From assembly GCA_010015675.1 (NCBI GenBank), contig ML976987.1, forward strand, positions 722,790 through 786,789: a stretch of 64,000 nucleotides of DNA. The letters run 5' to 3'. The position numbers and the translations under genes were made by a program. This document shows positions 1-11,238 of the stretch, piece by piece. Below the pieces are notes generated by a model. That model was not told the DNA's origin, made no database searches, and saw nothing but the letters and a program-made list of their open reading frames with translations. Within the stretch, counting starts at the first letter, position 1. Each line of letters starts with the position of its first letter. Origin of the DNA: Byssothecium circinans. Taxonomy: Eukaryota; Ascomycota; Dothideomycetes; Pleosporales; Massarinaceae.

Positions 1-1708
1 TTCAGCCTCAAGAGGCATCCAAACCCGTTTTATTCTGGTAAGTGAGATGCGCAAACCTCGCAGCAATCATTTCCACGAGCTGACATCCTCAGGCTCATCC
101 AAGCCCTGGGTACGACGGAGACCCTGGATTTGCCGAAAACGATATGTTTACTGGGAAGATCTGCAACTCCTGTTCAATCGAGAGTGGATACGCCGCGTGT
201 GGACCTATCAAGAAATACTGCTCGCCTCGCGGCCAGTCCTAGTGTGTGGCAATTCACACCTGTCTTGGGACGGCCTTGAACGTAGTACAATCTTTCTTTG
301 CAAATCATTCGCCTCCTACAGAGATTGTGTCGTTCCGTGGCGAAGTATAATACTCGAAAGAGAGAGACTAAGCAACCAAGCCTCCGATACCACGAGACTC
401 GAACTACAAGAACACGACATATCTATCGAGAAGATTTTAAGAGTACTTCTTAATTTGGAGTTGGTAATGATGGCCTGCACGGGTATACTAGTTATTGCAT
501 CCATAAATCTCGGACTCGCCGTGTTGATATGGTACCCGTTTATCAAAGAAGTGCTCCTTATAGCGTCCGGCTTCCTAGCAGTCATTTTGGTACTGTCCGT
601 TCTTTATATATTTTCGACCCTCAGCCGAGCTTGGTTTGCCCTACCGATAATCGCCTCAGCTGTGGCAGACGATCTTATGGGCGGACTGTATCGTAGAGAC
701 GCTACAGAACTAAAAGACATGGCATACGGATTGTGGGCAATCCTTCACAGAAAAGGAGCAACCGATCTCCCGGAACCGCTCTATGACCGAGAAATTGGCC
801 AGATATATTGGACGTTGACCGCACAGCTCATTCACACAACCAAATCGCTGGATTTCCTTTTCTTCGCGGCAGTGAAAAGGCAGCCCGGAGTCCCTTCATG
901 GGTACCAGACTGGTCCGTAGGAAAGCAAACAACATGAAGATCGGTTGACCACGTCCTAGGGACGGACATGTATGGTTGGAGCCTATCCCGAAATGCGGTA
1001 GCAGACATGCGCAACAGAGAACTTGCTAAAAACTTCTTGACGATTGACCAAGCACAAGCTGTTCTTACAGTGCGTGCCGTTGATCTTGGAGGCATCTACA
1101 AATGCGCCTCCTTTCACCAGACGAGCGCATCATACAAAGCATCTGAGGCGAATCTTCACCTCGCGAATCTACAGACGATGTTATGGTGTGCGACATGTAT
1201 CGCAGTAATATTCACCAAACTATCCTTCACACTTCTTCTGGAAATGTTGGGGTTCGAAGAGGAGATGCTGCCGGCCATCAACGCATCCGCCCTGGATGGT
1301 TTTTATTCAAGCGACCGAAGAGGTAGGCTTGAACAAATTTTCTCCCGTTGGAGAGATGGGAATCATGTGCCTCCATGGTTTCACAAGTTTATTCCCATTC
1401 AAATCAGGTTGTGCAACCTTCTAGCCCAGCACGATCGAAAGCTGTGCCAAGCAAGGATCACAACCGATGAACCAAGGCTTCATTTGAGCCCCTGTTCGTT
1501 ACAAACTCAAGTAGGCGATCAAATACTACGAATTTGGGGACTACCGTGTCCTCTCGTGGTACGTAAGCTCACTGGGTCAGACAGGTCGGTTGAGATTGTA
1601 AGTGTTTTCGATATATCGACAACCCCACCTTCGGTGAGTTTTAAAAGCTACTATCTTTCAGGTTCAGCTCAAAGGAATACCCTATTACAAAAGTATGAGA
1701 TTCATTGA
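1..1708 (+). pseudogene. HET-domain (heterokaryon incompatibility) protein, 5' partial, interrupted by an in-frame stop
   Basis: The reading frame is open from base 1. A typical intron (GTAAGT at 38, TGAC branch, CAG ending at 92) splits it, and the phase across the intron is preserved. Downstream, residues around REWIRRVWTYQEILLA match the conserved R-W-x-R-x-W-x-x-Q-E block of HET proteins. The middle part has two hydrophobic stretches (roughly 440-620) that look like membrane segments. A later VPDWS motif is also typical of the family. Directly after it an in-frame TGA (935-937) breaks the frame, which then stays open in the same phase to 1708 and carries a VGDQI-like C-terminal element common in HET proteins. 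No intron I could place removes the stop while keeping frame. HET proteins mediate non-self recognition and cell death after hyphal fusion; this copy is probably inactive. The N-terminus lies outside the window. Confidence 0.75.
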
Positions 1709-2725
1709 GCATACAGGAATGAGATGCTATCGAAGAGGTTATGCAATCGATGGAAGAAAGTGGTTTCTTTCGGCGCTTTCTCCTGCCCTCTCTCCTTGTA
1801 CTTCATGCTCTTGTTCGACTTATTCTGGATTTTTTGTTGTTGTAATTGCGTCGTCGGCTACCTGAAAATCTAGACCCGTCCACAAGAGACGATGGCTGCT
1901 TTAGTTACGCTTGGGTATGTTAGTTAATGAGGCCTCAAGGTCTATAATACAACGTTGTGTTACGCTCCTTCATATATGAGATTTAAGGATGTGAACGTTT
2001 GTTTAAAAGCAAAGACAGCAGGGGATACGATTCAATAAGCTACCTTTCGAAGATCACCCGTCAAACGTAGAGGTATGCAATGTACACACAGTAAGCCTGG
2101 AGAATAATAGTTGGTCAAAAAGAAGTCAATCAACTGTTAATTTCAATAAGGAAACTGACCAACTTCCTGCATTACTCTAATATTTAACCTAAGGACCTAA
2201 TTCGATCACTTAGAATGCTATACACTTCTCCTGGAGGCTTGGATATCGTACTTCTCGTTCCTACCTTACCCTCTCCCAAGGATTTCCCTCTTCTAGGTGT
2301 ACCAAGCGATATTAATCTTGATGCTCTCCAGACACAAGAACTCCTCCAAAATCCATGTATCATTCTCGACTCCAAGGGCGCGATCTAAAAGCCTCCATGT
2401 CACATAATTGTTCCACGGATTACCTCCATCTCCCAAGATCATAGCTGAGACAGCTGAGACGTCGTCTGCGCGACGACATGAATGAGACTTCTTTGTCGCG
2501 AGTTAGCGAACGATAGTGCTAGTCATTAATCATATCTTAGGACGAGCTGTTCGTAGATTTTGTTTGTATGTGGCGCCGCGTAGACTCGGGCTGTATTTGA
2601 ATAAATTGGCCCGCTCAAGATATAGGAGAACGTCAAGATTTAAGAGCGATTGCGCAATGGGAATAAATATTCAGAACTGATACAGTGCTCGGCGCTAATG
2701 TGCTAAATAACCGAGCCTCAGGGCT
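1709..2725. other. Gene-free stretch before the palindrome
   Basis: About 1 kb with frequent stops in all frames. The only open frame of note (2184-2375, minus) has no recognisable composition or motif. I see no gene here. Confidence 0.6.
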
Positions 2726-3436
2726 GTAACGTATCCGTGCGCGTAATGCGCGGATTCGCGTGATGCGCCGCTTTTTACTAGGAAAATCAAAGAAAATAAG
2801 CAACTTTAAAGTTATATAACTCTTTAACTACCTTTTCTTTTTAAAAGCTTCCTTAACTAAAGTTATAGAGAAAGACTATCTTTATAACTCTAGAATTTTA
2901 GTTTTCTAATAATAATTAGTTTTAAGAAAAAAGTATAAAAGTACTAAAACTTAAGTCTCTAAATTTTAAAAATAATATTTTTTTAGGAGTAAAGTATGCT
3001 ATTTAGAATATATTTTATATTAGGACTTTTTCTTAGAAAGAACTACTTAAGAAGATAGATTATATTTCCTAATTTTCTTATTTAAAAAAGATAAAAAGAT
3101 AATATAACTTTCTAGTTAATAGTTTTATTAGAAAGACCCTAATATAAAATATATTCTAAATAGCATACTTTACTCCTAAAAAAATATTATTTTTAAAATT
3201 TAGAGACTTAAGTTTTAGTACTTTTATACTTTTTTCTTAAAATTAATTATTATTAGAAAACTAAAATTCTAGAGTTATAAAGATAGTCTTTCTCTATAAC
3301 TTTAGTTAAGGAAGCTTTTAAAAAGAAAAGGTAGTTAAAGAGTTATATAACTTTAAAGTTGCTTATTTTCTTTGATTTTCCTAGTAAAAAGCGGCGCATC
3401 ACGCGAATCCGCGCATTACGCGCACGGATACGTTAC
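2726..3436. mobile_element. 711-bp near-perfect palindrome (foldback / MITE-like element)
   Basis: The left arm 2726-3024 and right arm 3138-3436 are reverse complements over 299 bp with a single difference (G at 2919 against T at 3243). A 113-bp AT-rich spacer separates them. The outer about 50 bp is GC-rich with CpG steps (GTAACGTATCCGTGCGCG and its complement), and the inside is very AT-rich. Reading TA as the target duplication (TA at 2727-2728 and 3434-3435) gives an element starting ACGTATCCG, consistent with a Tc1/mariner-type non-autonomous element; the family is inference. No coding capacity is seen. Near-identity of the arms implies a recent origin or arm-to-arm conversion. A transcript through it would form a long hairpin. 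Confidence 0.85.
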
Positions 3437-3548
3437 CTAGCAAAAATTATACACAACAAAATCAAAAGAGCTCCACAAGTTCACCACCCCACCTCCCCCT
3501 ATAATCCTCCCCACCTATCCCTTTCCTCACCCTAAATCGACCTTCATC

Positions 3549-4013
3549 TCACATAACAACACAACCCCCTTCCTTCCTCCTACCCCCGTCCTTCTTTCTC
3601 CTCTCACCCTTCCTGCCACCCTCTTTCTGCCTCCTACCCTCTTCCTTCCTTCTACCCGCTTCCTCCCGCTTCCATCTCCTACACTCTTTGTACTCCTTCC
3701 GAGCTTCCACCTTCATCTCTTTGCTCAGTTTCGGAAGAGATCCATCTTTTCTCAGCTGCTTGAAATGTGCATCTCTGGCTTTCCTCTGTTCCTTCTTTTG
3801 CGCTCTGGTCTGTTTCCCCTGCTGTCCAAGCGCGTGCAAATCCGGATAGGAATAAGCTCCCTCTTGCAAGTTGAAGTGTTCGTTTGGGCCCGTGTTTTTC
3901 GGCTCGTAGGGGTAGTCGGTGGGGGCTTGGTCTTGGTAGTAGCTGGCATTGCGGTCGGTGGAGTAGATATCCTGTGCGTAGGTATCGTGTTCGTACGCCA
4001 TGTTATGAGCCAT
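3549..4013 (-). CDS. Small hypothetical protein with a highly basic Lys/Arg/Glu-rich C-terminus
   Basis: A 154-residue single-exon frame. I chose the ATG at 4013, in the context ACCATGG, rather than the longer frame start at 4283, because the sequence upstream of 4013 is CT-rich like a leader and a TATA-like TATAAG lies about 145 bp upstream. The N-terminal half is Tyr/Asp/Asn/Gln-rich (YAQDIYSTD, YYQDQAP). From about residue 70 it becomes strongly charged, with KEQRKARDAHF and then repeated GRRKEEG-type units, ending CVVM. The C-terminal CVVM fits a CaaX prenylation box, but that is only a pattern match. Function is unknown. The charged repeats resemble nuclear or RNA-associated disordered tails (inference). 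Confidence 0.55.
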   Translation of the reverse strand: MAHNMAYEHDTYAQDIYSTDRNASYYQDQAPTDYPYEPKNTGPNEHFNLQEGAYSYPDLHALGQQGKQTRAQKKEQRKARDAHFKQLRKDGSLPKLSKEMKVEARKEYKECRRWKREEAGRRKEEGRRQKEGGRKGERRKKDGGRRKEGGCVVM

Positions 4014-4154
4014 GGTTCGTGAGAAATGGTATAGCGACCGGCGCTGGTAATTGGAGTAGTTAAGAAGCTTGAGAAAGGTAAAAGTGGGATGTGAGGGCTG
4101 GATGTGCGAGTTGTAGAGTTCTTGTAGGAGTAATGGATGGAGAAGTACGCGGGG

Positions 4155-4162
4155 TCTTATAA
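4155..4162 (-). promoter_or_regulatory. TATA-like box for the small basic protein gene
   Basis: TATAAG on the minus strand, about 145 bp before the chosen start codon at 4013, followed by a CT-rich stretch typical of fungal leaders. Assigned by pattern only. Confidence 0.35.
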
Positions 4163-5126
4163 GAGGGCGTGATGTGAAGGCGGACTCTATTGTTGGTGAT
4201 GCATTTCTGGTTTGATTGAAGGAGAGTTCGTTTGAAAGTAGAGGAGCTCGCATCACCTGCTTAGAGCCTAAGTGAAGAAGCAAAACTCTAGTACCAAGTC
4301 CTTCGAAGCTGAGTCGGCGAAGTTACGAATCACGAAGTAAGTAAATGGATGAGGAACTATGTGAACTCCATCTTCAACTTCCCAAATGAAGGGAAGCCTT
4401 TCCCGTTTTCATCTAGTTTGTTGGAGATAAGGCTGAAGAGTCCATGTTCTACACCATCTCAGGCTGAGATGTCTGATCAAGCGCTGGATTACGTGGTTGG
4501 CACAAAGGAAGGTCTCAGATTTGATGTTAGTACCATGAAGTAGTACTTCTTGGAGAGATTGGGGCTGTAAACAAGCAAGGGGTAAGTGAAGGTGTTTTTG
4601 GCCGTGGTCATGAGAATCGCATACGTGATAGGTGATACCTTCGAAAATAGGCAAACATGGTGAAAGGAGAAGCGGTTGATTGAATAAGGTGAAGCTTAGA
4701 CTTCTACAAATTCACATTAAGCCAAGCTCACGGAAAGCCTTTATGGAAGCCTTCCGGGGCGTGAAGATGCATGGTGAAGTGTGTTTTCCGACTGTTGTGC
4801 ATTATTAGTACTCCTGCTAGAGACGCGCCACAGCACTTTCGTGATGGATAGAGAGCATTATATGCATAAATATGGCGACTCATGTAGAAGCCTGTTAAAA
4901 TGATGTAACCCGTATTCTGAGATCATACATGAATCCCAACATATCCGTTCTACTCACCAATTCCTACTCATCCGCTCAGACTCCACCCCCTCTGGCCAAG
5001 CACATGTCACCAACAAGGTGTAGCACAAAAAACCTGGCAAAACACTCGTAACATTACTCATATCTATCTATGCACTAACCTGAACAAAATATGGGGTATC
5101 ATCCATCCGCCACGACAACAACCACC
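4163..5126. other. Intergenic stretch, no gene seen
   Basis: Separates two minus-strand genes. Short frames here lack coding-like composition. It presumably holds the promoter of the small basic protein gene and the 3' region of the 984-residue gene. Confidence 0.5.
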
Positions 5127-8081
5127 TCAAAAGAAGCTCAGCTCATCCTCGCTCTCATCCGCCGTAGCAACACCACTGTCTACTTTCCACCACTCCCTCA
5201 CTCCCTGCACCTTTCTACCGCTCCTCCTTCGTTTCAAACCAGGCGTCTTGCTCAGCTCGTCTCTCTCTTCGTTTCCATTGTGCTCATTCTGCCTCGTCCT
5301 CTTGCCCAGAGATGACCTCGTGGGCCTTGTCCGTCTGAGTTCCGATACCTTTGGTTTCTCGCAGACGATAGGCGATAACGACATGGGCGTATCTGGCCTA
5401 GGGTCGTAGTCGGTTGTGCCGTCCATTGACCTGTGCAACGATAGCCGGCCACGCCTAGCCCGCCGAGATTGCGGCTTCTCATCAACGGACGACGAAGACG
5501 AGAAAGACGTGTTCAGGCCGGCATCGTCTTCGCTGCTCTCTTCGAGGCCGACGTTCAAATCCTTGATCGCCTCATATGTTTTGCGCTCCTGATGCCGCAG
5601 TCCTTTATCCAGCGACGATCGCGAGTGTTTGGAACGTAGGGTGGACACTAACGTATTAATTTCCTTCCTCGTCCGGCGTGATCGTCGGATCCCATCTTCG
5701 AAAACTTCTTCAGGTAGTTCGGGGTAAAAAATAACTGGAGTACCTGGTGGCGTCAACATTTCCCGTTTGCGAGGAATGAGGACCACAGGTGAAGAAGCAC
5801 GACTTCTTTTTCCGGGCATAGAGGTGGAGAACTGGCGGCCTTTCTTAACAGGCGATGACTGCGGGAAAGTATAGTCGTCGTCGTTGTCATGGACAGCCGT
5901 CTCCCACGCCGACAATGTATTGATGTGCTGTGGAAGCTCTTCGGCGTCGGAAGCATTGTCTGGTGATAGCTCTGGAGTCGGCATCAGTTCGAGAGGGCGC
6001 ATTGGTTTCCGTGGGATGGGCTTAGCATCCTGTCTGGCAAAGGGTGTGCAGGCAACCCATTCTCCAATGCCCTCTTCCCACCGGAATCCGCCGCTGTTTG
6101 AAGGCGAGTCGTCCTTTTGAGGAGATTGAGTAATGACAACATGCCCATTCGTGCGCATCGTCTTCTCAATATCTCGCGCATAGGCCATGTGATGCGCATC
6201 GCCGGTGCTGTGCACAAAGTCCATCACAGATTCGAGGGCCAATCGCTTCATCGTCCATAGCTTGTGGGGAAGTCGAACACCGGAGAGGGAAAGCATCCCG
6301 TGAACTAGTCGCCGTACTTGATCAAAGCCATCATCTTTCCAGATTTTGCCTGTGCCGCGTGCGGCGGATGACGCGAACTGAGGGAGAGTCGCGAGTGCGG
6401 TTGAGATATCGACGTGCTTCGAAGAATATTGAGTAGCAATCCATGAGATGGCACCGACAGTCATAGGAACGTCAAGCGAAAGCAGACCTTGGTTCGGGTA
6501 ACATCCCTCAAGGTGGACGAGGAAAGAGGCAAACGCAATTGCCAGGGCGCGCCCAGCAAACGTCTGCATGTTGTCTGCAGTGTGTCCGAGAAGTCCCAAA
6601 TCATCTTGGATATCTTTGCGTTTTAGGAGACTGATGACAATAGAATCGAGCACCCAAGTGACACGTTGCACTATATGGTCGCCTGAAGTTTCCTCGCGAT
6701 TTCGATTGACTAGGGCGATACTACTAAAGACCGTAAAGAGGCTCGAGAAAGTCGTATCTAAGGCTTGTCGGAATTCGTATCGTATTGAAGGCTTGAACTG
6801 TCTCGCGACTGTTTCCATCTCGCCTCGTTCGAAAAAACTATCGTCAGGCAGTCCGATTCCGGCAACAATCGCAGTCTCCAAAAAGTGGAAGGTGTTGTCC
6901 AGTGATCGGGGGTCACCATCGGATACAGTGCGTACAAGTCGATCCCAAACAGGCCGTATGCATTCCGTCGCAAGCCATTCGAGCGGCAGAAGTTGTTGAG
7001 AAATCATATATTCTAACAAGTCGTAAAGGAAGCGATGCCGGCTCGTGCGTATGACAAAGTCTTTAGCCATCCACATGTAGAGTGATCGCTGATCGTCGAA
7101 TAAATTCGCCGAAAGTGTGGTTGGCATGAACATAGGCTTGAGATTTGGCAAGTATGAGCACAGAAGCTTCTCTGCCTCGTCCCATGCTGAAGCGTTCAAG
7201 CAGTGGGACACTAGGAGATGCAGTGTCTCTAGGCCGAGAATTTGATCCGCAAATGCGTCGCACAACAGAGATGTTCCGTGTGCACGTACGACCTGCTTGA
7301 ACCCCCGCCAACCTTGCCCAGGCATAGTCTCGAATTGCGCTTCGAGCTGGGTATAAATTTCCTGAGAGATATCGTAGTCATCATCATTGTCCTCCTCTTC
7401 CCTATCGAGCTCCGCAAAGTACTCTTCTAGCTCAATGTAGTCCGGCATCTTTCTCAAACACGCGCCGAATAGTGACCGTGTACCATTCCACCTCTTTGTG
7501 TCGTCTGCAGCTGTCGCTTTCAGCAGATTCGCGTACGCCTCAGATAAGCCCTTTACGAGGTTGCCAATATCGGTTGGCATCTGCTTCTTGAGCTCCTGTA
7601 TTTGCTCTGCCTTTGCGATGAGCGGTCCCCTGTTCTTGGGAAACCTCTTTAGTGGCGAAGTCGCAAATTGAGGGCTCTCTTGGAAGCGTTCTCCTGTGCG
7701 CGCGATCAAGGGCGTAAAGGCTATTTCACCCGGGCGTGCACTCCCGCTACTCGTCCCAACACGCTGTGTCACCAATGCCTTCTTCGCACCACGCGCCCCA
7801 TATGTTTTCTTGCTCGCGCCATCATTGCCGGCATTTGGCATCCAATCGGGGTCGTTTCGCCTTTCGAGGCCGGCAGGTATACGTGCAGTGGGTTGGGAGA
7901 AGAGGGCAACTTTGCGGGGTGAAGCTTTGAGCGCAAAGGCATTGGCCGAGGTCCGTCGGTCACCATTAGGGCTTCGGGGTCGTTCGAGCTCTTTTCGAAG
8001 CTTCGCGAGTTTGGAGGAAAGTGGCCGCAGGAGGCGATTGCAGCGCGTCGTGTTCCACGAGAGGTCGTCGTTCGCGGCCAT
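5127..8081 (-). CDS. Large conserved-looking protein of unknown function, 984 residues, single exon
   Basis: One uninterrupted frame, with ATG at 8081 preceded by A-rich sequence. Residues about 1-180 are basic and Ser/Pro-rich, with motifs such as TSPLKRFP. Residues about 180-650 look like a long helical domain, including an acidic run EEEDNDDDYD near 235 and Leu-rich segments. Residues about 690-984 are low-complexity and charged, with several basic clusters resembling nuclear localisation signals (KKGRQF, RSRRTRKE, LKRRRSGRKVQ), Ser-rich acidic patches (ESSEDD, DESEDELSFF at the very C-terminus) and SP/TP sites. This suggests a nuclear phosphoprotein. I do not recognise the family and assign no function. 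Intactness over 3 kb argues that it is under selection. Confidence 0.85.
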   Translation of the reverse strand: MAANDDLSWNTTRCNRLLRPLSSKLAKLRKELERPRSPNGDRRTSANAFALKASPRKVALFSQPTARIPAGLERRNDPDWMPNAGNDGASKKTYGARGAKKALVTQRVGTSSGSARPGEIAFTPLIARTGERFQESPQFATSPLKRFPKNRGPLIAKAEQIQELKKQMPTDIGNLVKGLSEAYANLLKATAADDTKRWNGTRSLFGACLRKMPDYIELEEYFAELDREEEDNDDDYDISQEIYTQLEAQFETMPGQGWRGFKQVVRAHGTSLLCDAFADQILGLETLHLLVSHCLNASAWDEAEKLLCSYLPNLKPMFMPTTLSANLFDDQRSLYMWMAKDFVIRTSRHRFLYDLLEYMISQQLLPLEWLATECIRPVWDRLVRTVSDGDPRSLDNTFHFLETAIVAGIGLPDDSFFERGEMETVARQFKPSIRYEFRQALDTTFSSLFTVFSSIALVNRNREETSGDHIVQRVTWVLDSIVISLLKRKDIQDDLGLLGHTADNMQTFAGRALAIAFASFLVHLEGCYPNQGLLSLDVPMTVGAISWIATQYSSKHVDISTALATLPQFASSAARGTGKIWKDDGFDQVRRLVHGMLSLSGVRLPHKLWTMKRLALESVMDFVHSTGDAHHMAYARDIEKTMRTNGHVVITQSPQKDDSPSNSGGFRWEEGIGEWVACTPFARQDAKPIPRKPMRPLELMPTPELSPDNASDAEELPQHINTLSAWETAVHDNDDDYTFPQSSPVKKGRQFSTSMPGKRSRASSPVVLIPRKREMLTPPGTPVIFYPELPEEVFEDGIRRSRRTRKEINTLVSTLRSKHSRSSLDKGLRHQERKTYEAIKDLNVGLEESSEDDAGLNTSFSSSSSVDEKPQSRRARRGRLSLHRSMDGTTDYDPRPDTPMSLSPIVCEKPKVSELRRTRPTRSSLGKRTRQNEHNGNEERDELSKTPGLKRRRSGRKVQGVREWWKVDSGVATADESEDELSFF

Positions 8082-9507
8082 GGTGAAATATTTATGTTCT
8101 TAAATCATGTAGAGTACGAATGCAATAGTAGTCGTAGGTTGAAAGGATGCTAACAGCTGCGTGGAAAGACAACACGAAGAATGTCGAAATGAAAGCTTGG
8201 TGTTGACAAACAAGCAGGACGGGCGGTGGCCCGGAACCCTGGCCGAGATTGACTTGGCGTCATCACGTGCTCAAGCATTCACCTTGGCACTTCAAGCTTG
8301 GAAGCATCGGAGTTGTTTGCCCATGGACCTCTGCAACTGGAAGGCTTCTGGTATAGCAAAATTGCTAAGTCCATGTAGAGCCGAAAAAGGAGATAGACCA
8401 GTGTGCTGGACTTCGCACGTTATCAAGATATGTGCCTAATCTGCCATCTATTGTTTTCAAGATACAGATTGACTCAACTTCATGACTCCAGAACATCCTG
8501 CTCCGATCCTGTCTTGATGAGTCGTCTTCGTTGTCATACGAAACTATAGACTGCTTCGACGTCGCTTGATGGGAGAGGTACTCTGCAGTCAACCTTCAGG
8601 TGTCAAAATTAGGCATGCTGACTCAACTTTCACCAGGAATACATCGAAGCTCATCCATTCCCCAGAAAAGGATGTTGATAGAACTCTAGGAAAGCCCGGA
8701 GCGTTTAGACGTATAAACCTCCAAGCGTCCAATGAAACAAGCACTGTGCAGCCCCCACGGACAAATATCGTCCGCAAGCTCCGAAGTCCTGAGCACAGGT
8801 AAGCGAAATCACCATCGTACATCTAACCAGCTTGACGATTATATCAAATCGCTAATCTCGTTGGGCCTCTAGGTTGTGCAGATAACCTCTTCCCCAAGGT
8901 TTACGGACCGCAGACGGTGCGTTTGACCACCAGTGACCTCCTAGGCCGAGTGTTGGTGGGATTCCTTACCTACGCGACATCGTTACAGAGTTGGGCCCTC
9001 GCTTGCTTAGATGATTTCCTGTGCAGGCGCCACGCGCATGTTCCTTCCAGCGGGAGGCTAGACCGCTGACGTTGTGCGAGAGAACGCTGGATCATGGGGA
9101 ACTGCGAGTGGTTTGAAGTATTGACGAAAGCTATCGAATGCAGAAGATCGCTGCGAAGAAAAGAGAAAAGTAAAGTACGGAGTATAAAGTTCGAGAAGCG
9201 GAGATAGGGACCTCGTGGTAATCTCAACCTGCATATGCCTGCTCCGCATCACGTTTGTCAAAAGCTTCACATCGGCACCATCTCTGTCTCAGCTGCGAAT
9301 GAAGATCAACCTGCTCATGTTTGTTATAAAGTGCCCTTGAGGTTGTACCTAGAAGCTTTCCGGTTCTACAATGCGGGCCTCGAAACGATCCTGGCCGCAA
9401 GACTACCTAGCTAAGTAAGGCAAAGCGCGTCATTTGGTTGAAACAGTTCCAAGGTTATCCCGCTGTACGTCTTTCCAACGCGGCTCGCTTTTCACTGCAT
9501 GGCTGCA
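8082..9507. other. Intergenic stretch, no gene seen
   Basis: No frame longer than about 90 codons and no splice-linked exons that I could join. It includes the promoter of the 984-residue gene. Confidence 0.5.
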
Positions 9508-9579
9508 CTGATGCCTCGAAACGCGTCTTGCCGTTGCCGCCGCCACGACGGCAGCTCCGCAGAAGTTTCGAGGCATCAG
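9508..9579. repeat. Perfect 15-bp inverted repeat (hairpin) with 42-nt loop
   Basis: CTGATGCCTCGAAAC at 9508-9522 is exactly complementary to 9565-9579. The loop is GC-rich and contains a further small CCGT/ACGG pairing. It could be an RNA hairpin or the remnant of a small element. No flanking duplication is evident. Confidence 0.6.
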
Positions 9580-11238
9580 CGAACATTGAACCGTCGTCAT
9601 GTGCATATATCACGGTAATCGAAAGGGATGATTGAGCCTAGGCCAAGATCATTGCGATTCTCGGTTCGGTGCTTTGCGCGGTGCTCTCAAAGGCGGGTTA
9701 ATTACAGAAAGGTGGAGAGAAAACGTGCGTGGGGGAATGAAGGCCGCAGTGTGGCTTGCGCTGTGGAATTCGAGGTAACGAAGGCGGAAGAATATTTCTA
9801 CGTGGGTCAGCTCATCGTGAAGCGTAGAAACATGCAACATGCAACATGATGCCATCTGTCGCATAAACAACAGCTGTCAGAGTCATCTCTACAACGGGTC
9901 AACGAAGAAGAGAACGTCCACAGATAGCGCGGCACGTGTTCAGAGCCGGGAACATCGAGGAAAGGACTCGATATTGACAGTCGATGTGAGCAAACGGTCG
10001 GCTTCAAGCCATGACGCATCAGCGCCGGGTGTCTCTGCTCGTTTCAAGTCCATGCGCGCGACTTGACAGACGACAGTCCGGCATCGAGACTCGGCGCCGA
10101 CGCAGTGGTGTTGAGGTGTCGTCTTCGAGGACTGGCTGAGGCACGACGGCGGACGGGAGCGAGGCAAGGGTCGACTCTCTGATGGCATAATCGGACCGGC
10201 GTGTATCGGACGCAGCAGCCCTCCGCAGCGTCATCAATCAATACATCACGGGTGCACCGCCATGTTGTCGTCGCTCAGGACTGGAGACGCACTGGAGATG
10301 AAGAGGGAGTTCTTCGGAGCAGGTAAAACATACCGTCCGCCGTCCGGTGCCCTCTCAGAGTGGCTTACTGGCTGGGCGGTGGCGCGCCCCGCCCTGTTTC
10401 ACCTCCCGTCCCCATTCGGTTTGCCCCAATCGCGGCCTCCCTCTACAGCCTCAGCGGGTCCGCCGTCATCTACCCCTGCTAAGGAGGCCTGGGACACCCC
10501 GCCAGTCATGGCCTTTATGCGCAGATGGTCTGTGACTCTTGTGACAATCAAACTCCACACCTCCCTAACCTCAGGCCTCTACCCACTCTGTTCCTCCCCT
10601 CGCGCCCGCTCCTCCTACATCTACGCAATCCTCGCCCAAGTCGCTCTTTTGGCCCTGTATTCACTTCGTACCGCGCTGCTGCTGCGTGCCCACTCTCGCT
10701 CCTCCCTACCGGTCCTTACAATTTCTACCCTGGAGGAGAGCTTATCGCCCGGAGCCAACCGTTGCGCGCCTTTTACACCCTTTTTTCCCGCCTGTTCCTA
10801 CCACAGGTCGCCTGCGCTGAGCGAGTTCCCTTGCATCGTTTCCATATTAACTCGCCCATTCTGGCCTGCGTGATCCCTGGCAATACACTACAGGACGCCA
10901 ATTGACCCACTGCAGCTGTCGGCTGCTGTCTTGTGTCCCATACCTCAACCCCAGCCCTCCCCATAGTGGTAGTATCTGGTCACGACAACCACCCCGGTCC
11001 TTCGATTCAATCCGCCTATTTGGAAGCCACTTGTGAACGGCGGCACTTCTTCCCAGATCCGACTCTTGCTGGCCAAGGAAGAGATCACTTAACGTAACAG
11101 TCAAGCTCTGCCCAACCGTCGCAAGCGTAGGATCTCGAGACCTCGATCAATAAAGGTCGTCTCGGTCCCCAGCTTAGGATACTACGGCTCATATCAAGTC
11201 CTCTCACTTGACGACGTCTCTACGAACATCTGTCCACA
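9580..11238. other. Long upstream region of the ferric reductase gene
   Basis: No convincing gene. From about 10380 the plus strand becomes rich in C and T with many CTCC and CCTC runs, as in fungal promoters and leaders, leading to the start codon at 11239. A 203-codon frame (10262-10873) in this part has composition dictated by the CT-rich sequence and is not called. Confidence 0.45.

Noticed and set aside
917..959. Possible 43-bp intron removing the HET stop codon
   Set aside because: GTAGGA...CTAG exists, but splicing shifts frame and runs into a stop within 14 codons.
10262..10873. 203-codon frame upstream of the ferric reductase
   Set aside because: Composition (Ser/Pro/Leu/Arg) follows CT-rich promoter or leader DNA; no motif, and overlapping frames on the same stretch look equally open.
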